Shown: positions 41,054 to 51,057, counted from the stretch's first letter. The stretch: DNA of 60,959 bases from Caldimonas tepidiphila (GCF_003569765.1 NZ_QXMG01000036.1:1-60959), one strand, 5' to 3'. The notes: a model not told the origin generated them from the letters alone. Translations and numbers: made by a program.

Positions 41054-43045
41054 TCAGAGCCCGGCGGCTTGCAGGCTCTGCAGGAAGCGATCCGCGGACT
41101 GGAAGCCGATCACCCGCACGCCGGGCAGCTCGCGCCCCTGGGCGTCGAAGAAGATGATGCCGGGCGGGCCGAAGAGGCGGAAGCGCTTTAGCAGCGCGCG
41201 GTGCTCGGCGTCGTTGGCCGTCACGTCCGCCTTCAGCAGCAGCGCACCGGACATCAGCTCGCGCACCCGCGGATCGCTGAAGGTGAAGGCCTCCATCTCC
41301 TTGCACGAGACACACCAGTCGGCATAGAAATCAAGCATCACCGGCCGGCCCGCGCTGCGCAGCAGCGCATCGAGCTCGGCATTGCTCGCGACTGGACGGA
41401 AGCGCAGCGCGGCATCGTCGGCGGCGGCTTCCGGTGATATGGCCCCGGCTGCCGATGACCGCGCGAAATGGCGAAGCGGCTGCCAGGGATCGCTGCCGCC
41501 GGAGGCCGCACCCACCAGCTGCAGCCCGCCGAGCATCGCGAGCACGACACCAACCCCCTTGAAGAAGCGCGCCCAGCCGCGCGCCCCCGCATGCAGTGGG
41601 TCGAACACGCGCAGGTAGACCGCGCCGATCAGCAACAGCGCGCCCCACAGCAGCATCGCCAGCGCCCCGGGCAGCACCGGCTGCAGCAGCCACAGCGCGA
41701 CCGCGATCAGCAGCGCGCCGAAGAAGTGCTTCACGTGCTCCATCCAGCCGCCGGCGCGCGGCAGCCAGCGGCCCGCCGAGGCGCCGAGCAGCAGCAGCGG
41801 CACGCTCATGCCCCAGGCGAGCGAGAACAGCGCGCCGCCGCCGAGCAGCACGTCGCGCGTCTGGCTGATGTAGAGCAGCGCCCCGGCCAGCGGCGCCGCG
41901 ACGCAGGGGCTGACGATCAGCGCCGAGATGCCGCCCATCGCGAACACGCCCAGCAGCGAGCCGCCGCGCGAGCGCCCCGCGGCGTGCGCGAGCCGCTCGC
42001 GCAGCGCGGCGGGCAGCTGCAGCTCGTAGAAGCCGAACATCGACAGCGCCAGCAGCACCAGCAGCGCCGCGAAGGCGCCCAGCACCCAGGGCGTCTGCAG
42101 CCAGGCGGCGAGCCCTTCGCCGACCAGACCGGCCGCCACGCCGAAGGCGGTGTAGACGAGCGCCATGCCGAGGGAGTACGCCAGCGCCAGCGTGAGCCCG
42201 CGGCTGCGCTGCGACGCCGCGGGCGCCTCCTGGCCCGCGATCAGCGAGGACAGGATCGGCAGCATCGGCAGCACGCAGGGCGTCAGCGACAGCAGCAGTC
42301 CCGCGACGAAGAAGACGGCGGCGACCAGCAGCAGGTTGCCCGACTGCAGCGCGGCGTCGATCCGGTCCCCGACGCCGCCTCCCGCCGCCGCATCGCCCGG
42401 GCCTCCCGCGTCCTGAGGCGCCGCGGCGGCGGGCAGCGCCGGTGCCGACTGCGCTGCTGCCGAGGCGTTCGGCGTCGAGGAGAACCAGCGCGAGAGGACG
42501 CCGCCCGGCCCGCGCCAGCGCTCGGCCTCCGACTCGCTCAGCACGGCCACCCGGTCGGTCGCGGCGCCGAAGGCGGCGAGCTGGACCTCGGCATGGCTCT
42601 GCATTGGCGGATAGCAGATGCCCTGGTCGGCACAGCCCTGGCTGGTGACGCCGAGCTTGAAGGGTCCGCCCGCCTGCTCCACCGGCAGGCGGATCGTCAG
42701 CGTGCCGCGGTGGGTCTCGACCTCCTTCTTGAAGGTCTCGTCGAACTTGACCTTGCCGGCCGGGATGTCGGCGGTGCCGAGCGTCACCGGCGCCCCGTCC
42801 ACGCCGCTCGCCTCGAAGCGGAACTGCTCGCGGTACATGTAGTAGCCGGGCGCGACGTCGAAGCGCAGCTCGAGCGTGCGCGCATCGGCAGCGCGGGCGG
42901 AGAAGCGGAAGGCCTTCTCCGGCGCCAGGAAGTCCTCGGACGCGCGCGACAGCGCCGGGGCCAGCAGCAGCCACAGCGCGAGCAGGCCCAGCAGCCAGGA
43001 CCAGGGCAGTCGGGACGCGGGCGCGCGTCCCCGGGGGCAGGTCAT
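41054..43045 (-). CDS. dsbD: Thiol:disulfide interchange protein DsbD
   Basis: 663 residues; carries electrons from cytoplasmic thioredoxin to periplasmic DsbC/DsbG and cytochrome c maturation. After a signal peptide (LLGLLALWLLLAPALSRA) come the periplasmic N-domain with its cysteine pair (QGCADQGICYPP), eight transmembrane helices with reactive cysteines (LTPCVLPMLPI, VSPCVAAPLAG), and a C-terminal thioredoxin domain with WCVSCK. The ATG overlaps the cutA stop by four bases (ATGA) and has AAGGAG 7 nt upstream. An alanine/proline/glycine-rich linker of about 50 residues precedes the membrane part. Confidence 0.97.
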   Translation of the reverse strand: MTCPRGRAPASRLPWSWLLGLLALWLLLAPALSRASEDFLAPEKAFRFSARAADARTLELRFDVAPGYYMYREQFRFEASGVDGAPVTLGTADIPAGKVKFDETFKKEVETHRGTLTIRLPVEQAGGPFKLGVTSQGCADQGICYPPMQSHAEVQLAAFGAATDRVAVLSESEAERWRGPGGVLSRWFSSTPNASAAAQSAPALPAAAAPQDAGGPGDAAAGGGVGDRIDAALQSGNLLLVAAVFFVAGLLLSLTPCVLPMLPILSSLIAGQEAPAASQRSRGLTLALAYSLGMALVYTAFGVAAGLVGEGLAAWLQTPWVLGAFAALLVLLALSMFGFYELQLPAALRERLAHAAGRSRGGSLLGVFAMGGISALIVSPCVAAPLAGALLYISQTRDVLLGGGALFSLAWGMSVPLLLLGASAGRWLPRAGGWMEHVKHFFGALLIAVALWLLQPVLPGALAMLLWGALLLIGAVYLRVFDPLHAGARGWARFFKGVGVVLAMLGGLQLVGAASGGSDPWQPLRHFARSSAAGAISPEAAADDAALRFRPVASNAELDALLRSAGRPVMLDFYADWCVSCKEMEAFTFSDPRVRELMSGALLLKADVTANDAEHRALLKRFRLFGPPGIIFFDAQGRELPGVRVIGFQSADRFLQSLQAAGL

Positions 43046-43380
43046 CTCGGATCTCCTTGGGTCTGTGTGACCAGCCATTCCAGATAGGGTTCCAGGCTGG
43101 CCGCCACCGGCAGCGCCAGCAGCTCCGGCACCTCGTAGGGATGCAGGCCGGGCAGGCGCTCGAGCAGCGCCGGCCAGCGCTCGGCGGTGGTCTTGAGCAG
43201 CAGCAGCCACTCGGCACTCTCCTCGATCGCGCCCTTCCACCAGTACATCGAGACGGCGCCGGGCAGCAGCGTGGCGCAGGCGACCAGCCGTGCCTCGAGC
43301 AGCTCACGCGCGAGGCGCCGGGCGGACGCCTCGTCGGGTGCGGTGCTCAGCGCAACCAGGACGGCAGGGGATTCGGACAT
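43042..43380 (-). CDS. cutA: Divalent cation tolerance protein CutA
   Basis: 112 residues, the standard trimeric ferredoxin-like CutA fold: VALSTAPDEASARRLARELLEARLVACATLLPG, MYWWKGAIEESAEWLLLLKTT and HPYEVPELLALPV are present as separate conserved blocks. Implicated in metal tolerance; its molecular function is unsettled. Coupled to dsbD by a 4-nt overlap, the same neighbourhood as in E. coli. Confidence 0.96.
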   Translation of the reverse strand: MSESPAVLVALSTAPDEASARRLARELLEARLVACATLLPGAVSMYWWKGAIEESAEWLLLLKTTAERWPALLERLPGLHPYEVPELLALPVAASLEPYLEWLVTQTQGDPR

Positions 43381-43410
43381 GGCAGGCTCCCGGAAGGACG
43401 TGCGGGGGAC

Positions 43411-44196
43411 TCAGCGGTAGAAGCGGCGCCGCGTGATCACCACCGCGAGATAGTAGGAAGCGAGGGCGTAGGCCGCCAGCACGCCGAGCGGCTGCGCCCA
43501 CTGCGCCGGCCACTCGCCGATGATCAGCGGCCGCACCAGATCGACCGCGGCGCGCAGCGGCAGCAGCGCGGAGACGGTCTGCAGCCAGCCGGGCAGTTGA
43601 TCGAGCGGAAAGTAGATGCCCGACAGGAAGGTCATCGGCGTCAGCACCAGCGTGAAGTAGTAGGTGAAGAAGTCGTAGCCCTTGGCCAGCGCGTTGAACA
43701 CCAGCGCGATCGACGCGAAGGTGATGCCGACGAACAGCAGCACCGGCAGCGCCGCGAGCATCGTCGGCGCGCGGCTGATGCCGAGCGCGACGATCACGAG
43801 CAGGATCGCCGTCACCGAGAACAGCGACTTCAGCGCCGCCCACAGCATCTCGGCGAACACGATGTCGTCGAGCAGCATCGGCGCGTTGAGGATGCCGTCC
43901 CAGGTCTTCTGCACGTGCATGCGCGAGAAGGCCGAATAGAGCGCCTCGAAGGTCGCGGCATTCATCGCGCTCATGCAGATGCCGCCCGAGGCGAGGAAGA
44001 GGATGTAGGGCAGGCCCTGCACCTCGCCGAGCAGCGCGCCGAGCCCGTAGCCGAAGGCCACCAGCATGATCAGCGGCTCGGCGATGTTGGCGAGCAGGCT
44101 TGGCAGCGCGAGCTTGCGCCATACCAGCAGGTTGCGCTGCACCACCGGCAGGCAGCGCCGGCTCACGCGCGGAAGGGAATAGAGGGTGTCGATCAT
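43411..44196 (-). CDS. ABC-2 type transporter permease (NodJ-like)
   Basis: 261 residues with six predicted transmembrane helices; NLLVWRKLALPSLLANIAEPLIMLVAFGYGLG and LTPMTFLSGIYFPLDQLP (conserved E/P and loop segments) are typical of the NodJ/DRA-type ABC-2 permeases that export (lipo)polysaccharide or drug-like molecules. It pairs with the ATPase 12 nt upstream. Substrate unknown. Confidence 0.9.
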   Translation of the reverse strand: MIDTLYSLPRVSRRCLPVVQRNLLVWRKLALPSLLANIAEPLIMLVAFGYGLGALLGEVQGLPYILFLASGGICMSAMNAATFEALYSAFSRMHVQKTWDGILNAPMLLDDIVFAEMLWAALKSLFSVTAILLVIVALGISRAPTMLAALPVLLFVGITFASIALVFNALAKGYDFFTYYFTLVLTPMTFLSGIYFPLDQLPGWLQTVSALLPLRAAVDLVRPLIIGEWPAQWAQPLGVLAAYALASYYLAVVITRRRFYR

Positions 44197-44208
44197 CGGC
44201 GGCGGCGC

Positions 44209-45147
44209 TCAGGAGTCGCGGATCTGGCGGCCGGTCAGCTTGAGGAACAGGTCCTCGAGGTTGGCCGGGCGGTGCAGGTAGCGCACGGTGTGCTCTCCGG
44301 CGAGCGCCTGCAGCAGCGGCGCGGGCTCGCTCAGGTAGAAGAACACCGTCTCGCCGCTGGTCTCGACGCGCTGTGCCATCGCGCCGAGCGGCCCAATCAG
44401 GCGCGCCGCGCCGTCGCCGTAGACCTCGACCACGTCGGTCTCGAGGTGGCGCTCGATCAGCCCGCGCGGCGTGCCCTCGGCGATCTTGCGGCCGTGGTCG
44501 ATCACGAGCAGCCGGTCGCACAGCCGCTCGGCCTCGTCCATGAAGTGCGTCGTCAGCAGGATCGACTTGCCGCGCTGCAGCAGGCGCTGCAGCCGCTCCC
44601 ACATCAGGTGCCTCGCCTGCGGGTCGAGCCCGGTGGTCGGCTCGTCGAGCAGCAGCAGGTCGGGGTCGTTGACGAGCGCCCGCCCCAGGCTCAGGCGCCG
44701 CTTCATGCCGCCCGACAGCTCGGCCGGCTTCGCGCGGGCCTTGGCCTGCAGCGCCGAGAACTCGAGCAGCTCGGGGATGCGCCGCTCGATCACCGCCGCC
44801 GGCAGCCCGAAGTAGCGGCCGTAGACGCGCAGGTTCTCGGTGCAGTCGAAGTCCGGGTCGAGGCTGTCGAATTGCGACACCACGCCGATGCGCTGCTTGG
44901 CCTCGCGCACGCGCGCCGGGATCGGCAGCCCGAAGGCCTCGATCTGCCCGGCGTCGGGCTTCGTCAGCCCGAGGCACATGCGGATCGTGGTCGTCTTGCC
45001 CGCGCCGTTCGGCCCGATCACGCCGAGGCACTCGCCGGCACGGATCTCGAAGGACAGGTCGTCGACGACCTGGTTGGCGCCGAAGCGCTTGGACAGGTGG
45101 CGGACCTGGAACAGCGACGGCGTGGACGCTTGCAGGGGCAGGGACAT
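44209..45147 (-). CDS. ABC transporter ATP-binding protein (NodI-like)
   Basis: 312 residues from the ATG at 45147 (a TTG at 45165 would add six). Walker [11 protein letters not shown], signature [15 protein letters not shown], Walker [19 protein letters not shown], and the switch histidine in [34 protein letters not shown] and the C-terminal extension are NodI/DRA-subfamily features. With the NodJ-like permease it forms a two-gene exporter; rhizobial nodIJ are thought to have come from β-proteobacterial transporters of this type. The rplQ terminator is just upstream, so the pair has its own promoter. Confidence 0.92.
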   Translation of the reverse strand: MSLPLQASTPSLFQVRHLSKRFGANQVVDDLSFEIRAGECLGVIGPNGAGKTTTIRMCLGLTKPDAGQIEAFGLPIPARVREAKQRIGVVSQFDSLDPDFDCTENLRVYGRYFGLPAAVIERRIPELLEFSALQAKARAKPAELSGGMKRRLSLGRALVNDPDLLLLDEPTTGLDPQARHLMWERLQRLLQRGKSILLTTHFMDEAERLCDRLLVIDHGRKIAEGTPRGLIERHLETDVVEVYGDGAARLIGPLGAMAQRVETSGETVFFYLSEPAPLLQALAGEHTVRYLHRPANLEDLFLKLTGRQIRDS

Positions 45148-45160
45148 GGCGAGGCAGTGT

Positions 45161-45194
45161 GCCAAAGAAAAAGGGCCAGCACAGGCTGGCCCTT
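45161..45194 (-). terminator. Rho-independent terminator after rplQ
   Basis: On the minus strand AAGGGCCAGC-CTGT-GCTGGCCCTT, a 10-bp perfect stem, followed by TTTCTTT. It ends the long ribosomal-protein transcript. Confidence 0.95.
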
Positions 45195-45234
45195 CTCGCG
45201 CTGACGCCGCCCGGAGGCGGCAGCAGCCGTCGGC

Positions 45235-45636
45235 TTACTCGGCAGCTTGGGCCGGTGCAGCCTCGGCCTCGACGGCCTCGGTGCGCTCGACCAGCTCGAC
45301 GTAGGCCATCGGCGCGTTGTCGCCGACGCGGAAGCCCATCTTCAGGATGCGGGTGTAGCCGCCCGGGCGCGCCTTGAAGCGCGGGCCCAGCACGTCGAAC
45401 AGCTTGACCACGTTCTCGCGGTTGCGCAGGCGGTCGAAGGCCAGACGGCGGTTGGCGACGGTCGGCTCCTTGGCCAGGGTGATCAGCGGCTCGACGACGC
45501 GGCGCAGTTCCTTGGCCTTCGGGACGGTGGTCTTGATGGCCTCGTGCTCGATGAGCGAGTTGGCCATGTTGCGCAGCATCGCGAGGCGGTGCTCGGAGGT
45601 GCGGTTCAGTTTGCGAAGACCGTGACGGTGGCGCAT
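45235..45636 (-). CDS. rplQ: 50S ribosomal protein L17
   Basis: 133 residues beginning [20 protein letters not shown], the family signature; last gene of the α operon. The C-terminus ([14 protein letters not shown]) is a short acidic-alanine tail longer than in E. coli. A GGAAAGGA site precedes the ATG. The 165-bp gap to rpoA holds a strong hairpin and a GC-rich palindrome. Confidence 0.97.
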   Translation of the reverse strand: MRHRHGLRKLNRTSEHRLAMLRNMANSLIEHEAIKTTVPKAKELRRVVEPLITLAKEPTVANRRLAFDRLRNRENVVKLFDVLGPRFKARPGGYTRILKMGFRVGDNAPMAYVELVERTEAVEAEAAPAQAAE

Positions 45637-45712
45637 GGTGCGTTCCTTTCCTTATTGAACCCCGGCCGGACAAGGTACCGGGGGTTGCACGTGCAAAAGT
45701 GGTGAGTTGTCA

Positions 45713-45745
45713 GGCCGAGCCGGACACCACGGATCCGGCTCGGCC
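45713..45745 (-). repeat. 12-bp hairpin between rpoA and rplQ
   Basis: GGCCGAGCCGGA-N9-TCCGGCTCGGCC pairs perfectly over 12 bp. No T-run follows, so it is more likely an mRNA processing or stability element than a terminator. Confidence 0.7.
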
Positions 45746-45758
45746 GGGCCGTCGGTGT

Positions 45759-45793
45759 CGCCCCCTGGGGGGCGGCCGAAGGCCGTAGGGGGG
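45759..45793. repeat. REP-like GC-rich palindromic element
   Basis: CGCCCCC-TG-GGGGGCG (45759–45774) runs into CGGCC-GAA-GGCCG (45773–45785), and CCCCCT (45761–45766) can also pair with AGGGGG (45787–45792). The compact nested symmetry resembles short palindromic repeats scattered in Burkholderiales genomes; only one copy was noticed here. Confidence 0.45.
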
Positions 45794-45801
45794 TACCCGT
45801 T

Positions 45802-46788
45802 TCAGCGCTTGTCCAGGCCGGACGGCGGCCAGTTCTCGAGACGTGCGCCCAGCGTGAGGCCACGCGAGGCCAGCACTTCCTTGATCTCGTTGAGCGACTT
45901 GCGACCCAGGTTCGGGGTCTTGAGCAGCTCGGTCTCGGTGCGCTGGATCAGGTCGCCGATGTAGTAGATGTTCTCGGCCTTGAGGCAGTTGGCCGAGCGC
46001 ACCGTCAGCTCGAGCTCGTCCACGGGGCGCAGCAGGATCGGGTCGAACTGCTGGCTGCGCTGCGCCGGCTGGTCGAAGGCGGCGATCTCGTTGCCCTCGA
46101 GCTGCGCGAACACCGCGAGCTGCTCGACCAGGATCTTGGCCGACGAGCGGATCGCCTCTTCCGGGGAGATCGCGCCGTTGGTCTCGATTTCCATCACCAG
46201 CTTGTCCAGGTCGGTGCGCTGCTCGACGCGGGCGCTCTCGACCGTGTAGCTGACGCGGCGCACCGGCGAGAAGGACGCGTCGAGCACGATGCGGCCGATC
46301 GCCTTGGTCGCCTCGTCGCCGTAGCGGCGCAGGTTGCCGGGGACGTAGCCGCGGCCCTTCTCGACCTTGATCTGCATGTCCAGCTTGCCGCCCTGCGACA
46401 GGTGCGCGATCACGTGGTCGGGGTTGATCACCTCGACGTCGTGCGGCGTCTGGATGTCGCCGGCCGTGACCGGGCCCTCGCCTTCCTTGCGCAGCACCAG
46501 CGTGACCTCGTCGCGGTTGTGCAGCCGGAAGGTGACGCCCTTGAGGTTCAGCATCACGTGCACCACATCTTCCTGCACGCCGTCGATCGACGAGTACTCG
46601 TGGAGCACGCCTGCGATCGTGACCTCGGTCGGCGCATGACCCACCATCGACGACAGCAGCACGCGGCGCAGCGCGTTGCCCAGCGTGTGGCCGTAGCCGC
46701 GCTCGAAGGGCTCGAGCGTGACCTTCGCGCGGTGGCCGCCGAGCGGCTCCACATTGATGGCTTTGGGTTTCAGCAGATTGGTTTGCAT
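45802..46788 (-). CDS. rpoA: DNA-directed RNA polymerase α subunit
   Basis: 328 residues, α of RNA polymerase. N-terminal assembly domain ([21 protein letters not shown]) and C-terminal DNA/activator-binding domain (about 245–320, with [19 protein letters not shown] and [21 protein letters not shown]). The linker between is of normal length. It follows rpsD after a 151-bp gap with two hairpins. Confidence 0.98.
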   Translation of the reverse strand: MQTNLLKPKAINVEPLGGHRAKVTLEPFERGYGHTLGNALRRVLLSSMVGHAPTEVTIAGVLHEYSSIDGVQEDVVHVMLNLKGVTFRLHNRDEVTLVLRKEGEGPVTAGDIQTPHDVEVINPDHVIAHLSQGGKLDMQIKVEKGRGYVPGNLRRYGDEATKAIGRIVLDASFSPVRRVSYTVESARVEQRTDLDKLVMEIETNGAISPEEAIRSSAKILVEQLAVFAQLEGNEIAAFDQPAQRSQQFDPILLRPVDELELTVRSANCLKAENIYYIGDLIQRTETELLKTPNLGRKSLNEIKEVLASRGLTLGARLENWPPSGLDKR

Positions 46789-46842
46789 GAGGTCTCCCTC
46801 TCAATACCCTCGGCTCGTTACACCGATAAGGCTGATGGACCA

Positions 46843-46869
46843 CCCGGCCGCAAAAAAGCACGGGCCGGG
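46843..46869 (-). repeat. Second hairpin in rpsD–rpoA gap
   Basis: CCCGGCC and GGCCGGG pair (7 bp) around a 13-nt loop that contains TTTTTT. It lies immediately after the terminator-like hairpin in the direction of transcription. Confidence 0.5.
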
Positions 46870-46929
46870 AAACAAGAACAAGGCGCCAGCCCCTGCCGCG
46901 TGCTTCGCGCAGCAGGTGTCCGGCGCCTT
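46870..46929 (-). terminator. Terminator-like hairpin between rpsD and rpoA
   Basis: AAGGCGCC pairs with GGCGCCTT (8 bp), enclosing a second partly paired CTGC…GCAG region; GTTCTTGTTT follows on the minus strand. It would lower transcription into rpoA–rplQ relative to rpsM–rpsK–rpsD, or act as a stability element. Confidence 0.6.
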
Positions 46930-46939
46930 GGGGTGAGCG

Positions 46940-47563
46940 TCAACGCGAGTAGAGTTCGACGATCAGCGATTCGTTGATGTCGGCGCCGAATTCGTCGCGG
47001 TCCGGAGCCTTCTTGAAGGTGCCTTCGAGCTTGTTCGCGTCCACCGCGACCCAGCCCGGCAGGCCGATCGATTCGGCCAGCTTCAGCGACTCCTGCACGC
47101 GCAGCTGCTTCTTCGCCTTCTCGCGGATCGCGACCACGTCACCGGCCTTGACCAGGTAGGACGGGATATTGACGACTTCGCCGTTGACGGTGATGGCCTT
47201 GTGCGACACCAGCTGGCGCGCCTCGGCACGGGTCGAGCCGAAGCCCATGCGGTAGACGACGTTGTCCAGGCGCGACTCGAGGATGACCAGCAGGTTGGCG
47301 CCGGTGTTGCCACGGCGGCGGTCGGCTTCCTCGAAGTAGCGGCGGAACTGGCGCTCGAGCACGCCGTACATGCGCTTGACCTTCTGCTTCTCGCGCAGCT
47401 GCAGACCGAAGTCGGAGGTGCGGGAGCCGGAGGTGCGGCCGTGCTGGCCGGGCTTGGATTCGAACTTGGCCTTGTCCCCGATGGCGCGACGCGCGCTCTT
47501 CAGGAACAGGTCGGTGCCTTCACGGCGGGACAGCTTGGCCTTCGGGCCGAGATAACGTGCCAC
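46940..47563 (-). CDS. rpsD: 30S ribosomal protein S4
   Basis: 207 residues; primary 16S rRNA binder and, in E. coli, translational repressor of the α operon. [20 protein letters not shown] is the start; the S4 RNA-binding domain (about 97–160) carries [20 protein letters not shown]. No zinc cysteines (C-minus form). A 181-bp gap separates it from rpsK upstream. Confidence 0.98.
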   Translation of the reverse strand: MARYLGPKAKLSRREGTDLFLKSARRAIGDKAKFESKPGQHGRTSGSRTSDFGLQLREKQKVKRMYGVLERQFRRYFEEADRRRGNTGANLLVILESRLDNVVYRMGFGSTRAEARQLVSHKAITVNGEVVNIPSYLVKAGDVVAIREKAKKQLRVQESLKLAESIGLPGWVAVDANKLEGTFKKAPDRDEFGADINESLIVELYSR

Positions 47564-47744
47564 TTGAGTGCTTCCTCTTTGTGTCTGACGTGGCTCGCTG
47601 GAATCTGCGAGGTCACGCGAGTCTGTCGCAACGGCAAGCCCGGGGAACCGGGCGCGGCGCAGACGGTGGGCTTCAACGAAAACCGCCGACCGGGCGCGCG
47701 AAGCGCCGGCCGGCGAACTGCAAAGCAGCGGATTCTAGCTCAGA

Positions 47745-48149
47745 TCAGATGCGACGGCGCTTCTGGGGGCGGCAGCCGTTGTGCGGCACCGGCGTCACGT
47801 CGGAGATCGAGTTGATGCGGATGCCGAGAGCGGCGAGCGCACGAACCGAGGACTCGCGACCCGGGCCGGGGCCCTTGATCTCGACGTCGAGGTTCTTGAT
47901 GCCCTGCTCCTGGGCGGCACGGCCGGCCACTTCCGCCGCGACCTGCGCCGCGAACGGGGTGGACTTGCGCGAGCCCTTGAAGCCCTGGCCGCCGCTGGAG
48001 GCCCAGGACAGCGAGTTGCCTTGGCGGTCCGTGATCGTGATGATCGTGTTGTTGAACGACGCGTGCACGTGGGCGATGCCGTCGGCGATGTTCTTGCGAA
48101 CCTTCTTGCGCACGCGCTGCGCGGCGCTATTGGCGGGAGACTTAGCCAT
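47745..48149 (-). CDS. rpsK: 30S ribosomal protein S11
   Basis: 134 residues; small-subunit platform protein, with [19 protein letters not shown] and the terminal RPQKRRRI typical of the family. It begins 36 bp after rpsM ends. TAGAAT occurs just after its stop (minus strand), without a convincing -35. Confidence 0.98.
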   Translation of the reverse strand: MAKSPANSAAQRVRKKVRKNIADGIAHVHASFNNTIITITDRQGNSLSWASSGGQGFKGSRKSTPFAAQVAAEVAGRAAQEQGIKNLDVEIKGPGPGRESSVRALAALGIRINSISDVTPVPHNGCRPQKRRRI

Positions 48150-48185
48150 GGTGACCTTCTTTCAATCAGCGGGAGCGACGACGGC

Positions 48186-48551
48186 TTACTTCTTCTGAGC
48201 GACGCCCGACTTGCGCGGACCCTTGCGGGTGCGTGCGTTCGTGCGGGTGCGCTGGCCGCGCATCGGCAGACCGCGACGATGACGGAAGCCGCGGTAGCAG
48301 CCCAGGTCCATCAGTCGCTTGATGTTCATCGAAAGCTCGCGGCGCAGGTCGCCTTCGATCGTGAGTCGGCCCACTTCATCGCGAAGTTTCTCGAGATCCG
48401 CATCGTTCAGGTCCTTGACCTTCTTCGAGCGCTCGATGCCGCAGGCATCACAGATCTTCTGGGCGGTCGTGCGGCCAATGCCGTAGATCGCGGTCAGACC
48501 GATCTCGGTGTGCTTCTGGGGCGGAATGTTGATACCAGCAATACGTGCCAT
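48186..48551 (-). CDS. rpsM: 30S ribosomal protein S13
   Basis: 121 residues; head protein contacting tRNA and the L5 bridge. [20 protein letters not shown] start and a basic tail [21 protein letters not shown] in the last 25 residues. First of the α-cluster genes after rpmJ. Confidence 0.98.
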   Translation of the reverse strand: MARIAGINIPPQKHTEIGLTAIYGIGRTTAQKICDACGIERSKKVKDLNDADLEKLRDEVGRLTIEGDLRRELSMNIKRLMDLGCYRGFRHRRGLPMRGQRTRTNARTRKGPRKSGVAQKK

Positions 48552-48599
48552 TTGCGTCCTCTAATTCGCGTTCAGCAGGGCGATCGACTCAACGCCGCC

Positions 48600-48713
48600 T
48601 CAGCCCTGGCGTTGCTTGTGACGCGGGTCGGTGCAAATCACGCGAACCACGCCGTTGCGACGGATGATCTTGCAATTGCGGCAGATCTTTTTGACGGATG
48701 CCGAAACTTTCAT
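48600..48713 (-). CDS. rpmJ: 50S ribosomal protein L36
   Basis: 37 residues, easy to miss by length. The start is the ATG at 48713 and the stop TGA at 48600–48602. Zinc-ribbon ligands C11, C14, C27 and H32 are all present (CRNC … CTDPRH), so this is the zinc-binding form. It lies between infA and rpsM, as is usual for β-proteobacteria. Confidence 0.96.
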   Translation of the reverse strand: MKVSASVKKICRNCKIIRRNGVVRVICTDPRHKQRQG

Positions 48714-48787
48714 GGTCTTCTCCTTGACCTGTTGTTGCACGCCGCGCGTCTTCTGGACGCCACGGCTCCGGGTTCAGTAAAACTTGC

Positions 48788-49006
48788 TCACTTCGCCCGG
48801 AACACGATGCGAGCGCGACTCAAATCGTAGGGCGTCAGCTCCACGGTCACCCGGTCACCCGGCAGGATGCGGATGTAGTGCATCCGCATCTTGCCGGAGA
48901 TGTGGCCGAGAACCACGTGCCCGTTTTCCAGCTTCACACGAAACGTGGCATTGGGCAGGTTCTCGAGGATCTCGCCCTGCATCTGAATGACGTCGTCTTT
49001 GGCCAT
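48788..49006 (-). CDS. infA: Translation initiation factor IF-1
   Basis: 72 residues, single OB fold ([39 protein letters not shown]). Binds the 30S A site during initiation. Its location between secY and rpmJ is a β-proteobacterial arrangement. It starts 35 bp after secY ends. Confidence 0.97.
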   Translation of the reverse strand: MAKDDVIQMQGEILENLPNATFRVKLENGHVVLGHISGKMRMHYIRILPGDRVTVELTPYDLSRARIVFRAK

Positions 49007-49041
49007 ACCTGGTGGACCGCTTCGCTAACCGGCCGACTTGT

Positions 49042-50352
49042 TCAGCCCGCCTTGAAATTTGCCTTCTTCAGCAGCGACTCGTACTGCTGGGACATCACGT
49101 AGGACTGCACCTGAGCCCAGAAGTCCATCGTCACCACCACGATGATCAGCAGCGAGGTGCCACCGAAGTAGAAGGGGACGTTGTACTCGAGGATCAGGAA
49201 CTCGGGCAGCAGGCACACCAGCGTGATGTACAGCGCGCCCGCCAGCGTGAGCCGGGACAGGATCCGGTCGATGTAGCGCGCCGTCTGGTCACCCGGGCGG
49301 ATGCCCGGGATGAACGCGCCGCTCTTCTTCAGGTTGTCCGCCGTCTCACGGCTGTTGAACACCAGCGCCGTGTAGAAGAAGCAGAAGAAGATGATCGCGG
49401 CGGCGTACAGCATCACGTAGGGCGGCTGGCCCGGGTGCAGCGCGTCGGCGATGTTCTTGAGCCAGCGCATGCTGTCGCCCGTGCTGAACCAGCTCACCAC
49501 CGTCGCCGGCAGCAAGATGATCGACGAGGCGAAGATCGGCGGGATCACGCCGGCCATGTTCAGCTTCAGCGGCAGGTGCGACGACTGGCCGCCGTAGACC
49601 TTGTTGCCGACCTGGCGCTTGGCGTAGTTCACCAGGATCTTGCGCTGACCCCGCTCGACGAACACCACGAAGTAGGTCACTGCGACGACGATCGCGATGA
49701 TGAACAGCGCCGCGATGATGCTCATCGCGCCGGTGCGCACCAGCTCGAACAGGCCACCGAGCGCGCTCGGCAGACCCGCCGCGATGCCGGCGAAGATCAG
49801 GATCGAGATGCCGTTGCCCAGACCCCGCTCCGTGATCTGCTCGCCCAGCCACATCAGGAACATCGTGCCGGCCGTGAGGCTGACCAGTGCCGTGACGCGG
49901 AACATCAGGCCCGGATCGATCACCAGGCCCGGCGAGCTCTCCAGCGCGACCGCGATGCTGAGCGACTGGAAGATCGCCAGCCCGAGCGTGCCGTAGCGCG
50001 TGTACTGCGTGATCTTGCGCCGGCCCGCCTCGCCTTCCTTCTTCAGCGCCTCCAGCGTCGGCACCACGTAGGTCATCAGCTGCATGATGATCGATGCCGA
50101 GATGTAGGGCATGATCCCCAGCGCGAAGACCGTGAAGCGCGACAGCGCCCCGCCCGAGAACATGTTGAACAGGCTCAGGATGCCCCCCTGCTGCCCCTGG
50201 AAGAGCTGCTGGAGCTGCGCCGGGTCGATGCCGGGCACCGGGATGTGGGCGCCGATACGATAGACGACGAGTGCCAGCACCAGGAAGACAAGCCGGCGAC
50301 GCAGGTCGCCGAACTTGCCGGTCTTGGCCAGCTGAGTTGCGTTGGTTGCCAC
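49042..50352 (-). CDS. secY: Protein translocase channel SecY
   Basis: 436 residues, ten transmembrane helices; the protein-conducting channel with SecE and Sec[17 protein letters not shown], the cytoplasmic C4/C5 loops ([19 protein letters not shown]) and [20 protein letters not shown] are family hallmarks. Last gene of the spc cluster proper; it links this window's core gene run to the SecDF–YajC genes 9 kb away. Confidence 0.98.
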   Translation of the reverse strand: MATNATQLAKTGKFGDLRRRLVFLVLALVVYRIGAHIPVPGIDPAQLQQLFQGQQGGILSLFNMFSGGALSRFTVFALGIMPYISASIIMQLMTYVVPTLEALKKEGEAGRRKITQYTRYGTLGLAIFQSLSIAVALESSPGLVIDPGLMFRVTALVSLTAGTMFLMWLGEQITERGLGNGISILIFAGIAAGLPSALGGLFELVRTGAMSIIAALFIIAIVVAVTYFVVFVERGQRKILVNYAKRQVGNKVYGGQSSHLPLKLNMAGVIPPIFASSIILLPATVVSWFSTGDSMRWLKNIADALHPGQPPYVMLYAAAIIFFCFFYTALVFNSRETADNLKKSGAFIPGIRPGDQTARYIDRILSRLTLAGALYITLVCLLPEFLILEYNVPFYFGGTSLLIIVVVTMDFWAQVQSYVMSQQYESLLKKANFKAG

Positions 50353-50405
50353 TTGCGGGGGTTTCCTAGAGCCGAATCAGAGCACGCCGGACGGGCCGCG
50401 GGTCA

Positions 50406-50840
50406 TCACTCGACGAACGAGCCGCCGACAGCCTCGACGGCCGCCTTGGCACCTGCCGTCGCGCCGATGCCCTTGAGCACGACCTTCTTGGTCAGCTTGC
50501 CGGCAGCGATGATCTTGACGACCTTCGCCAGCTCCGGAACCAGACCGGCCTGCTTGAGCGCCAGCACGTCGACCTCGCCCAGGTCCAGACGCTCCAGATC
50601 CGACAGGCGGACCTCGGCGTTGAACTTCAGGGAAGCGGACTTGAAGCCGCGCTTGGGCAGACGGCGCTGCAGCGGCATCTGGCCGCCTTCGAAGCCGACC
50701 TTGTGGAAGCCACCGGCACGCGACTTCTGGCCCTTGTGACCGCGACCGGCGGTCTTGCCCAGGCCAGAACCGATACCCCGGCCCACGCGGCGCTTGGCGT
50801 GCTTGGCACCCTGCGCCGGCTTGATGGTGTTGAGTTGCAT
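50406..50840 (-). CDS. rplO: 50S ribosomal protein L15
   Basis: 144 residues; [40 protein letters not shown] loop and the C-terminal αβ domain are standard. Late-assembly protein of the large subunit. Confidence 0.98.
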   Translation of the reverse strand: MQLNTIKPAQGAKHAKRRVGRGIGSGLGKTAGRGHKGQKSRAGGFHKVGFEGGQMPLQRRLPKRGFKSASLKFNAEVRLSDLERLDLGEVDVLALKQAGLVPELAKVVKIIAAGKLTKKVVLKGIGATAGAKAAVEAVGGSFVE

Positions 50841-50857
50841 CTTGTCCTCAGCCCGAA

Positions 50858-51040
50858 TCAGAGCACCTTGATCAGGTAGCTCACCTTGTTGATCATGCCG
50901 CGCACCGCAGGCGTGTCCTCGAGAACGGACTCGCTGTTGACGCGGCGCAGGCCCAGGCCGCGCACCGTGGCGCGGTGCGATTCGCGCGTCCCGATCGGGC
51001 TGCGAACCAGCTTCACCTTGACAGTTTTCTTGTCAGTCAT
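50858..51040 (-). CDS. rpmD: 50S ribosomal protein L30
   Basis: 60 residues, usual for the bacterial short form ([20 protein letters not shown]). Stands 17 bp before rplO and 17 bp after rpsE. Confidence 0.97.
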   Translation of the reverse strand: MTDKKTVKVKLVRSPIGTRESHRATVRGLGLRRVNSESVLEDTPAVRGMINKVSYLIKVL

Positions 51041-51057
51041 GATTTGCTCCAGGCGCT

